Shown: positions 56,971-64,000 of the stretch, one piece after another
Position numbering within the stretch: the first letter of the stretch is position 1
Layout: every line of letters begins with the position of its first letter
Assembly (NCBI RefSeq): GCF_003990445.1
Contig: NZ_REEZ01000009.1
Span: 62,001-126,000, forward strand
Source: Pararhodobacter zhoushanensis
GTDB taxonomy: Bacteria > Pseudomonadota > Alphaproteobacteria > Rhodobacterales > Rhodobacteraceae
Direction: 5' to 3'
DNA length: 64,000 nucleotides
Position numbers and translations under genes: made by a program
Notes under the pieces: generated by a model
What the model was told of the DNA's origin: nothing
The model's database searches: none
What the model saw: only the letters and a program-made list of their open reading frames with translations

Positions 56971-57995
56971 GTGACCGGTTACGCCACGCCCTACGCCAGC
57001 AGGCGGACGCCTGCGCGGGCCTCGGCTCGCCCTTCATGGCACAGCTCTGCACCCTGCTGGCCGATCGGCTCCAGCCCGATACACCCCTCACCCGGCGACT
57101 GTTCGACTGGCCTGGGGATCTGACCTCGAACGCCGCCTCGGTCTCGCTAAGGTTGGCCGGTGCTCTGCACGCGCTGGTGCTGCAAGGGCACGCAGGGCTG
57201 GCGGCGGTTTACCCGCCCAACACCTGCGATGATGACAGCCTCTGGCGAGCCGTGCACGCGGCGCTTGACACAGACGCGGCGTTCATCGACCGCTTTATCG
57301 ACAGCGCCCCCCAAACCAACGAAGTCCGCCGCTCGGCCGTGTTGATCGCCACCGGTCACTGGCTCGCTGCGCGCTATCCGTTGCCGCTTGTGTTCAGCGA
57401 GCTGGGGGCCAGCGCCGGGCTCAACCTGAACTGGGACCGCTTCGCACTGGGTCTGGGCACCACGACGCTCGGCCCCGCCGATCCGGTGCTGACCCTGACG
57501 CCCGACTGGCGTGGCCCGCACCCTGCCTCGTCAACCGTGCGCGTCACCGAGCGCGCCGGCGTCGATCTCAACCCCATCGACCTCTCCGACCCCGCGCAGC
57601 GCCTCCGCCTGCTGGCCTATCTCTGGCCCGACCAGCCGCACCGCAAGGCGCTGACCGAAGCGGCCATCGCTGCCACCCCGCCGCGCCCGGCCAAAGCGGA
57701 CGCCATCGACTGGCTGGAGCCCCGCCTGACCCCGCGCCCCGGCCAGCTGCACCTGATCTGGAGCACCATCGCCTGGCAATATTTCCCCGCCGCCGTGCAA
57801 GCACGCGGCACAGCGCTGATCGAGGCCGCGGGGGCCAGCGCCACCACCGACGCCCCGCTCGCCTGGCTCAGCTACGAGGCCGACGGGAAGTCCCCCGGCG
57901 CCGGCCTCACCCTGCGACTCTGGCCCGGCGATCAGACCCTCGACCTCGGGCGCGCCGACTTCCACGGCCGCTGGGTCGACTGGCGCGCGCCCTGA
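56967..57995 (+). CDS. DUF2332 family protein
   Basis: A 342-residue cytoplasmic protein. It has [30 protein letters not shown] and [12 protein letters not shown], recurrent in DUF2332 proteins. The GASAGLNL stretch resembles a nucleotide-binding loop, but no reaction is assigned. Coupled to pth by ATGA. Confidence 0.8.
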   Translation: MSDRLRHALRQQADACAGLGSPFMAQLCTLLADRLQPDTPLTRRLFDWPGDLTSNAASVSLRLAGALHALVLQGHAGLAAVYPPNTCDDDSLWRAVHAALDTDAAFIDRFIDSAPQTNEVRRSAVLIATGHWLAARYPLPLVFSELGASAGLNLNWDRFALGLGTTTLGPADPVLTLTPDWRGPHPASSTVRVTERAGVDLNPIDLSDPAQRLRLLAYLWPDQPHRKALTEAAIAATPPRPAKADAIDWLEPRLTPRPGQLHLIWSTIAWQYFPAAVQARGTALIEAAGASATTDAPLAWLSYEADGKSPGAGLTLRLWPGDQTLDLGRADFHGRWVDWRAP

Positions 57996-58093
57996 GTTTC
58001 ATCTTGCCCTCAATACGCCTTTCAGCCGCGACATCCCGCCGCTTCCCGCCGGACGCCTGCGCGACCTAAACCATCCCCGACAGGGAGAGCCTC

Positions 58094-58975
58094 ATGACCG
58101 ATTTTGACACCCGCAAAACCCAGGCCGCCGACTGGTTCCGCAGCCTGCGCGACACGATCACCGCGCGCTTCGAGGCGCTTGAGGATTCAACCGACAGCGA
58201 CCTGCCGCCGGGCCGGTTCGAGGTGACGCCAACAACCCGCGACGAAGGCCGCGGCGGTGGCGGCATCATGTCGGTGATGCGCGGCGGGCGGCTGTTCGAG
58301 AAAGTCGGCGTGAACTGGTCCGCCGTGCACGGCACACTGGGTGAGCGCGCGCAAAAAGCCATGGCGGCGCGCGGCGTGCCCGGCATGGCGGAGGAACCAC
58401 GTTTCTGGGCCTCGGGCATCAGTTTGGTCGCCCATATGCGCAACCCGCACTGTCCGGCGGTGCATATGAACACGCGGATGTTCTGGACGCCGGGGGCGTG
58501 GTGGTTCGGCGGCGGGGCCGACCTGAACCCGTGTCTGGAAGTCGCCGAAGATACCGCCCATTTCCACGCCGAAATGCAACGCGCCTGCGACGCGCATAAC
58601 CCGGCCTATTACCCAAGGTTCAAAGCCTGGGCGGATGAGTATTTCTTCATCCCCCATAGAGGCCGCGCGCGCGGGGTCGGCGGGATCTTCTACGACGACC
58701 TGAATTCGGGCGGCAGCGATCACGACAGCTGGGACGCCGACTTCGCCTTTACCCGCGCGGTGGGCGAAGCCTTCCTGCCCGCCTTCGCCCCCTTGTGCGA
58801 AAAGCGCCGCACGACGCCCTGGACCGACGCCGACCGCGAGGCACAACTGATCCACCGCGGGCTCTATGCCGAGTATAACCTCGTCTATGACCGGGGCACC
58901 AAATTCGGTCTGGAAACCGGCCATGACGCCAACGCCGTGTTGATGAGCCTGCCGCCGCTGGCCAAATGGATCTGA
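58094..58975 (+). CDS. hemF: Aerobic coproporphyrinogen III oxidase
   Basis: A 293-residue oxygen-dependent heme/chlorophyll-pathway enzyme. NPHCPAVHMNTRMFW, WWFGGGADLNPCLE and HRGRARGVGGIFYDDLN are the family blocks with the conserved His and Asp. It oxidatively decarboxylates two propionates of coproporphyrinogen III. A GC hairpin follows. Confidence 0.96.
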   Translation: MTDFDTRKTQAADWFRSLRDTITARFEALEDSTDSDLPPGRFEVTPTTRDEGRGGGGIMSVMRGGRLFEKVGVNWSAVHGTLGERAQKAMAARGVPGMAEEPRFWASGISLVAHMRNPHCPAVHMNTRMFWTPGAWWFGGGADLNPCLEVAEDTAHFHAEMQRACDAHNPAYYPRFKAWADEYFFIPHRGRARGVGGIFYDDLNSGGSDHDSWDADFAFTRAVGEAFLPAFAPLCEKRRTTPWTDADREAQLIHRGLYAEYNLVYDRGTKFGLETGHDANAVLMSLPPLAKWI

Positions 58976-58988
58976 GGATTTCAGCGGT

Positions 58989-59010
58989 GCGCGCGGGAAC
59001 GCCCGCGCGC
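58989..59010 (+). terminator. GC hairpin after hemF
   Basis: GCGCGCGGG pairs with CCCGCGCGC around AACG, then AGGTCTTT. Short T-run; moderate terminator. Confidence 0.6.
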
Positions 59011-59030
59011 AGGTCTTTACGTGCGTTTCA

Positions 59031-59187
59031 GGGGGCTTTCAGCCCCCTCTTCGGCTGACGCCGAATTCACCCCCGAGGATATTTATAGAGCAAAGAGCGG
59101 CATTAACGCTTTGTTAACCGCGCCTCTTTGCTCTTCAAATATCCCGGGGGGCGGGACGGAACGGCCCGGCGGGGGGCAGCGCCCCCC
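59031..59187. repeat. Composite intergenic repeat, copy D (complete)
   Basis: The 334-bp gap after hemF is mainly this element. Left module: GGGGGC hairpin (59031-59047), TTCGGCTGACGCCGAA, TCACCCCC. Palindrome 59075-59145 with arms GAGGATATTT...AAATATCCC and core GAGCAAAGAGCGG. Right module: G6 run, GGCCCGGC, then the GGGGGGC-GCCCCCC hairpin (59171-59187) with a T7 tract about 10 nt later. It is the only copy with all three parts. The remaining bases to 59309 show no gene; a promoter for the phosphorylase is expected there but not evident. Confidence 0.7.
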
Positions 59188-59309
59188 TCGACCTGCGTTT
59201 TTTTCACCACGCGGGGGGTTAGGCGCCCATCACACAGGCACTCACGGGACGCACAAGTACCAAGTCAGGCCGCGGCGCTTTACGGATGCAGCCCAGGCGA
59301 TAGACTCCT

Positions 59310-61082
59310 GTGGAGAACCCGAGGAGCAAACCCATCGCCGCCCCCACCGACTCCCCCAGCCTTCGCACCCGTCTCTCAACCCTGTTGCGCGGGCTCTATC
59401 CCGAGCTCGATCCGCTGGCCCTGACCGGCGAGGTCATCGCCGCCTTCTGGCCCGATGCCCGCCCGCGCCGCCAGCGTCCGCGCCGCCCGTCCAACAACCT
59501 GTGGTCCGAGCGCGACGCGCTGGTCATCACCTATGGCAACTCGATCATCGACGGCCAGCACAAGCCGCTGGATCTGCTGCTTGATTTCGTCGAGGGCAAT
59601 CTGAAGGGCGCGGTGAACGGCGTGCATATCCTGCCGTTCTTCCCCTATACCTCGGACGATGGCTTTGCCGTCACCGATTACTACAAGGTCGATCCGACGC
59701 TTGGCGACTGGCCCGACATCGCGCGGATCGGCTCCGAGTTCATGTTGATGTCCGATATGGTGCTCAACCATGTCTCGTCGCAGGGCACATGGTTCAACGA
59801 TTACCGGCAGGGCAAAGCCCCCTTCGACCGGTTCTTCATGGAAGCCTCGCCCGAGGATGACCTGAGCGCCGTCGTCCGCCCGCGCACCACCCCGTTGTTG
59901 CGGGAGGTCGACACCACCATGGGTCCACGCCATGTCTGGTGCACCTTCAGCCATGATCAGGTCGATCTCGATTTCCGCAACCCCGCCGTCTTGTTGGAGA
60001 TCCTGCGTATCCTGCGCTTTCACATCGATCAGGGCGTGCGCATCATCCGGCTGGATGCCGTGGCTTTCGTGTGGAAGATACCCGGCTCGCCCTCGATCCA
60101 TCTGCCGCAGACCCATGCGATCGTCAAACTGATGCGGGTGCTGGCGGATTTCGCGACGGAAAAGGTCATCCTGCTGACTGAAACCAACGTCCCCAAAGCC
60201 GAGAACCTCAGCTATTTCGGCCGCCGGGACGAGGCGCATATGGTCTATAACTTCCCGCTGCCGCCGCTGGTGCTGCACGCGGTGCTGGCCGGGAACGTGA
60301 AATACCTGCGCCGCTGGTTGCGCACCATGCCGCCTGCCCCGCTGGGCTGCGCCTATTTCAACTTTTCCGCCAGCCATGACGGCATCGGCATGCGCCCGGT
60401 CGAAGGTATCCTGCCGCAGGACGAGATCGGCCAGATGATCACCGCCGTGCAGGATGCAGGCGGCTTGGTGTCGATGCGCTCACTGCCCGGCGGCGCACAA
60501 GCGCCTTACGAGATCAACTGCACCTATTTCGACGCGATGAGCCGCACCTTTGCGGGCGACGAAGCGCTCAAGATCCCGCGTTTCCTGTGCTCGCAGACCG
60601 TGGTGATGTCGCTTGAGGGCATCCCGGCTTTCTACCTGCATTCCCTGATCGCCACGCCCAATGACCACGAGGCCGTCACAAGGCGCGGCATGAACCGGGC
60701 GATCAACCGCCACCGCTGGCACTATCCCGATCTGCGCGAGGCATTGGCCGACCCCGCCAGCGATCAGGCGCAGGTGCTGGGCGAAATGCAGCGCCGGCTC
60801 AAGATCCGCGCGCGGCAGGCGGCATTCCATCCCAACGCCACGCAATTGACGTTGCAGATCGACGACCGGTTGCTGGGCGTCTGGCGTCAGTCGCTGGACC
60901 GCCATCAGTCGATCTTTGCGCTGCACAATGTCTCGGCCGAGAGCATCGAGCTGGACGCCTATGATCTCAACCTGATCGACGACGAAGACTGGCGCGATCT
61001 GCTGACCAATGAGGCGATCATCGCCGACGGGGTGATCCCGATGGCGCCCTATCAGTGCCGCTGGATCACCAACACCGGTTGA
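59310..61082 (+). CDS. GH13_18 sugar phosphorylase, likely glucosylglycerate phosphorylase
   Basis: A 590-residue GH13 enzyme of the sucrose phosphorylase subfamily: VHILPFFPYTSDDGFAVTDY, catalytic Asp249 (IIRLDAVAF), acid/base Glu291 (LLTETNVP) and His356-Asp357 (FSASHDG). This group phosphorolyses sucrose, sucrose 6-phosphate or glucosylglycerate. Beside glucosyl-3-phosphoglycerate synthase and its phosphatase, glucosylglycerate is the best guess. Start: GTG 59310 lacks a ribosome site; a GAGGAG follows at 59321 and an ATC lies 7 nt after it, so the true start is uncertain. It is convergent with the synthase, 4 bp between stops. Confidence 0.85.
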   Translation: MENPRSKPIAAPTDSPSLRTRLSTLLRGLYPELDPLALTGEVIAAFWPDARPRRQRPRRPSNNLWSERDALVITYGNSIIDGQHKPLDLLLDFVEGNLKGAVNGVHILPFFPYTSDDGFAVTDYYKVDPTLGDWPDIARIGSEFMLMSDMVLNHVSSQGTWFNDYRQGKAPFDRFFMEASPEDDLSAVVRPRTTPLLREVDTTMGPRHVWCTFSHDQVDLDFRNPAVLLEILRILRFHIDQGVRIIRLDAVAFVWKIPGSPSIHLPQTHAIVKLMRVLADFATEKVILLTETNVPKAENLSYFGRRDEAHMVYNFPLPPLVLHAVLAGNVKYLRRWLRTMPPAPLGCAYFNFSASHDGIGMRPVEGILPQDEIGQMITAVQDAGGLVSMRSLPGGAQAPYEINCTYFDAMSRTFAGDEALKIPRFLCSQTVVMSLEGIPAFYLHSLIATPNDHEAVTRRGMNRAINRHRWHYPDLREALADPASDQAQVLGEMQRRLKIRARQAAFHPNATQLTLQIDDRLLGVWRQSLDRHQSIFALHNVSAESIELDAYDLNLIDDEDWRDLLTNEAIIADGVIPMAPYQCRWITNTG

Positions 61083-61086
61083 GGCG

Positions 61087-62313
61087 TTATGCCGGCGTGC
61101 TGTCGGCCATGTCGGCAGAGACCGCCGCTTTGAAATCACTCAGGAAACTCGGGTCCGCGGCGTGGACGAGGTTCCAATTCGGGATGAACGGCAGCTCTTG
61201 CGGGTTTTCCAGAAAGACCTGGCCCGCCTGAATGATGTTCTCGGCAAAGAGCGTGATCGAGCGTTCCTCGGCCGGCCGGTCGAATTTTAGCCCGTTCATC
61301 TGGGCCTCGTGCGAGTAGACCTCAAGCATATCCAGCGCCCGGCGATAGTACGTCGCTTTGAGTGTGCGGAAGATGTTGGGGGATAGCACCACGCCATCGG
61401 CGGCCATCTTGCGGAAGATCGCCTTGCAGATGTCCATCGACATCCGGTTAAGACCGCCCAAAGCATCCTCTGCCGACAGCTCCTGATGCTTGTGGTCATA
61501 GAGATCGGCAATCTCGACCTGACAGACCGCGCGCGGCCCCAGATTGCGCCAGGCCTCGGAGAGCACGCCGATTTCCAGCCCCCAGTCCGAGGGCATGCGC
61601 AGATCGGGCAGCGTCGCAGTGCGCATGGCGAATTCGCCCGACAGGGGGTAGCGAAAGGCGCGCAGGTAATCGATGTAATCGCTCGCCCCCAACACCTTGC
61701 GCAATGAGATCAGCAAGGGGCTGACCAGATTGCGCGTCACCCTGCCGCCCAGCTTGTCATTGCCGACGCGGGCGTAAAACCCTTTGGACAGATGATAAGG
61801 GAAAGCCGGGTGCGCGACCGGATAGACCAGCCGCGAGAGCATCTCACGGTGATAGGTCACGATGTCACAATCATGGATCGCCATCACCGCGCTGTCGGCG
61901 CAGCCGATCAGGTAGCCCAGACAGCCCCAGACATTGCGGCCCTTGCCCGGCTCGATCGGCCCCAGCCCGTGCGGTTCCAGCCGCTCCATCAGCGCCTTCA
62001 TGCGCGGGCCGTCGTTCCAGATCACCACATGGTTCTGCGGCAGCCGGGCAAAGAAGCGGCGGGCGTGCAGGTATTGCGCGTGCGTGGCGGCGTCCAGACC
62101 GATGATGATGCGGTGCAGGTACTTCACCTTCGACAGCTCATCGAGGATGTTTTGCAGCGCGTCGCCTTCCAGTTCGGAAAACAGCGAGGGCAGGATCAGG
62201 CTGATCTTGCGGGTCTGGGCGAAGGTTTCCAGCCGGTATTCCAGCTCTTCCAGCGAGCGGGTGCGCAGGTTGTGAAACTGGGCGATATTGCCGTTCTGGT
62301 GAAAGTCAGCCAT
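61087..62313 (-). CDS. Glucosyl/mannosyl-3-phosphoglycerate synthase
   Basis: A 408-residue GT-A glycosyltransferase: ISLILPSLFSELEGDAL, EPGKGRNVWG near the donor, the DxD-type Asp148-Cys-Asp150 (AIHDCDIVTYH), and PSDWGLEIGVLSEAW. This is the pattern of GpgS/MpgS-type enzymes that join a nucleotide sugar to 3-phosphoglycerate. AAGGAG precedes the ATG; it overlaps the phosphatase gene by 8 bp. Donor sugar (UDP/GDP-glucose or GDP-mannose) is not settled from sequence. Confidence 0.85.
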   Translation of the reverse strand: MADFHQNGNIAQFHNLRTRSLEELEYRLETFAQTRKISLILPSLFSELEGDALQNILDELSKVKYLHRIIIGLDAATHAQYLHARRFFARLPQNHVVIWNDGPRMKALMERLEPHGLGPIEPGKGRNVWGCLGYLIGCADSAVMAIHDCDIVTYHREMLSRLVYPVAHPAFPYHLSKGFYARVGNDKLGGRVTRNLVSPLLISLRKVLGASDYIDYLRAFRYPLSGEFAMRTATLPDLRMPSDWGLEIGVLSEAWRNLGPRAVCQVEIADLYDHKHQELSAEDALGGLNRMSMDICKAIFRKMAADGVVLSPNIFRTLKATYYRRALDMLEVYSHEAQMNGLKFDRPAEERSITLFAENIIQAGQVFLENPQELPFIPNWNLVHAADPSFLSDFKAAVSADMADSTPA

Positions 62314-63079
62314 CGAGCCGGTCTCCTTGTTCCATCACGCCAAGGCCGCGCAGCACGGCCTCCAGCCCTTCGCGCCAGCCTGCGGGCCCCTCGCCCTGCG
62401 TGCGCAGGATACGTCCCGTGTCTTCGCCGGGCAGCGGCGGCAGGCCCGGTCCGTGGGTGTTGCGCACAACGATGCCATGGTCGGCGGCGGTGAGCAGTTC
62501 GGCGTCGTTGGGCGCGTCGCCCAAAGCGATGGTCAGATCCGGGCGCAGCTGCGCTTTGAGGTCGGCCAACCGCCCGGCCTTTGTGCCGCCAAAGGACAGC
62601 GTCAGGAACCGCCCGCCGCGTCGGGCGCTGATGCCGCGTGTTTCGAGCGCGGTCAGGAACTCGGCCAGCCCTGGGTCTTCCCCCAGCCACAGTCCCGGCT
62701 CGGAATAGGCGCGGGTGCGGGCAAGGCTGGCCTCGGCTTGTGACAGGCCGGTGACAGCGGACAGCTCAGCGACGCTCATATCGCCAAAGCCCTGAAACGG
62801 CGCGTTAATCTCGGCCAATGCCGCGCGTAACCGCCGATAGGCCGTGTCGTCGAACCGCCCGTCAAACACCGCCGCGCCATTTTCGACAATCGCCGGCCAG
62901 CGTTGCAGGCCCAGCCGTTCTTGCCACACGGTAATCTCGGCCCCGGTCTTCGAGGACGCCAGCACCACCGGCACGTCGCGCGCCGCCAGCCAGTCCAGCA
63001 TCGGTTGCGCAGAGGCGTAGGAATAGGTTGCGTGGTCGAGCAATGTCCCGTCGAGATCACTCACGATCATCAGCCGCAT
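62306..63079 (-). CDS. HAD-IIB phosphatase (glucosyl/mannosyl-3-phosphoglycerate phosphatase)
   Basis: A 257-residue HAD hydrolase: nucleophile block VSDLDGTLLD (Asp8, Asp10), SSKTGAEI, and IALGDAPNDAELL. It is the MpgP/Cof-type that removes phosphate from the 3-phosphoglycerate glycoside to give the compatible solute. AGGAG precedes the ATG. It is first in a two-gene operon with the synthase. Confidence 0.87.
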   Translation of the reverse strand: MRLMIVSDLDGTLLDHATYSYASAQPMLDWLAARDVPVVLASSKTGAEITVWQERLGLQRWPAIVENGAAVFDGRFDDTAYRRLRAALAEINAPFQGFGDMSVAELSAVTGLSQAEASLARTRAYSEPGLWLGEDPGLAEFLTALETRGISARRGGRFLTLSFGGTKAGRLADLKAQLRPDLTIALGDAPNDAELLTAADHGIVVRNTHGPGLPPLPGEDTGRILRTQGEGPAGWREGLEAVLRGLGVMEQGDRLDG

Positions 63080-63191
63080 GATTGCTCCTGTCTTTACAGG
63101 ACCAACCTAGGGCCGCTGCCCGGGCTTGGCCATGCAACAGCGCATCCTACACCTCAGCCGTTCGCGAAGTGCCTCATTTTCGGGCAGCGCT

Positions 63192-63965
63192 TTAGGCCAG
63201 CCCGCGCGTGAACCGCCGCTCAAGCCAGCGGAACCCCAGCGCGATCAGCCCGGCGATGATCAGGTAGATCAGCGCCAGCAACAGGAGCGGCTCGTAGATC
63301 ACGAATGTGTCTTGCCGCACCCGGCTGGCGACCGCGTAAATGTCGATTACCGTGATCGTCGCCACCAGCGGTGTCGCTTTCAGCTGCAGCACCGTCTCGC
63401 CGCCCAAGGTCGGCAACGCGCGGGCCAGCGCCTGCGGCAGCCAGATACGGCGGAACACCGCGAAGCGCGACAAGCCATAGGCCCGCGCGGCCTCAAGCTG
63501 ACCATGCGGCACCGATTTGAACGCGCCGCGCATCACCTCGCCCTCATACCCTGCATAGCTGAGCGACAGCGCCAGCAGCGCATAGGGCCAGGCCTGCCGC
63601 AGATAGGGCCATAGCTCGGACTGGCGGATCCACGGATATTGCGGGAACAGGCTGCCCAGACCGTAGTAGATCAACCAGATCTGCAACAGCAGCGGCGTGC
63701 CCCGGATCAGCGTGCAGAACCAGCGCGCGGGCGCGGCCAGCCAGAACGGCCCCGCCGCCTGCGCCAACCCCAGCGGCAGGGCCATGCTGAACCCGATGAG
63801 CAGCGACAAGGCCAGCAGCCAGAGTGTCCGCCAAAGGCCCTGCGCGCCCAGTTCGGCATAGCGTGGAATCCAGTCCCAGCGCATCGTCAGCCCGGCCCAG
63901 ACCATCACCCCCAGCGCAACGGCGATCAGCCCCACACGGTGCGGTTGCAGCCGGTCACGCCTCAT
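63192..63965 (-). CDS. Polar amino acid ABC transporter permease
   Basis: A 257-residue HisM/GlnP-type permease. The N-terminal helix, then TLIRGTPLLLQIWLIYYGLG and the EAA loop ARAYGLSRFAVFRRIWLPQALARALPTL are standard. Its ATG overlaps the stop of a further upstream permease gene. Substrate unknown. Confidence 0.9.
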   Translation of the reverse strand: MRRDRLQPHRVGLIAVALGVMVWAGLTMRWDWIPRYAELGAQGLWRTLWLLALSLLIGFSMALPLGLAQAAGPFWLAAPARWFCTLIRGTPLLLQIWLIYYGLGSLFPQYPWIRQSELWPYLRQAWPYALLALSLSYAGYEGEVMRGAFKSVPHGQLEAARAYGLSRFAVFRRIWLPQALARALPTLGGETVLQLKATPLVATITVIDIYAVASRVRQDTFVIYEPLLLLALIYLIIAGLIALGFRWLERRFTRGLA

Positions 63966-64000
63966 GCCCGCGCCCCCGCCTGTCCACGCCGGAACCGCGT
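63962..64000 (-). CDS. Upstream gene of the same ABC operon, C-terminal 12 codons (partial)
   Basis: The minus-strand frame ending at TGA 63962-63964 reads a basic tail (RFRRGQAGARA). It overlaps the following permease ATG as ATGA. A second HisQ-like permease is the likely identity; only its end is in the window. Confidence 0.5.
   Translation of the reverse strand, partial: TRFRRGQAGARA

Overview
The window is a GC-rich chromosomal segment of an alphaproteobacterium, almost certainly Rhodobacterales (Rhodobacter/Roseobacter lineage). Reasons: a gene-transfer-agent (GTA) type holin and endolysin pair, an RSP_7527-type micro-protein, a fused MnhA/MnhB antiporter subunit, overlapping flhA-fliR-flhB, an Entner-Doudoroff dehydratase, a one-polypeptide indolepyruvate oxidoreductase, and GGGGG...GAGGATATTT intergenic repeats. 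No rRNA, tRNA, CRISPR array, insertion sequence or prophage structural gene was seen.

Layout. 1-1500: end of a BMP-type (nucleoside/purine-like) ABC importer. 1.6-8.7 kb (minus): GTA-type lysis pair, ccmE, murI, an acyltransferase and the large indolepyruvate oxidoreductase, divergent from a LysR regulator. 9.7-11.5 kb: a compact small-RNA candidate facing an ECF42-type sigma factor and its DGPF/YCII partner. 11.7-19.5 kb: purL, a Cys-rich protein that seems to start at a CTG overlapping the purL stop, bolA, grxD, a truncated paralogue pair, zapA with a coiled-coil partner, and tkt. 19.6-24 kb: a PopZ-like acidic protein, TolC, PIMT-like methyltransferase, GST and mscL. 24.1-30.6 kb (minus): the Mnh/Mrp Na+/H+ antiporter operon. 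30.8-36.3 kb: cspA, then a transglycosylase-flhA-fliR-flhB flagellar export block. 36.4-49.2 kb: six minus-strand genes (three tandem M20 amidohydrolases, an FAD oxidoreductase, a class I amidotransferase, an ArgE-like deacetylase) divergent from a five-gene peptide-type ABC importer; this looks like one scavenging unit. 49.2-58.9 kb: PIN protein, rlmI, micro-protein, edd, MFS transporter, rplY, pth, DUF2332 protein, hemF. 59.3-63.1 kb: a GH13_18 sugar phosphorylase convergent with a glucosyl/mannosyl-3-phosphoglycerate synthase and its HAD phosphatase, read as a glucosylglycerate synthesis and recycling cassette. 63.2-64.0 kb: polar amino acid ABC permeases.

The observations most worth following are the sRNA candidate at 9850-9924 (promoter, 5' hairpin, CCUCCC linker and terminator all in register), the glucosylglycerate cassette, the M20/ABC unit, the CTG-start Cys-rich protein, and a modular palindromic repeat family in four intergenic regions.
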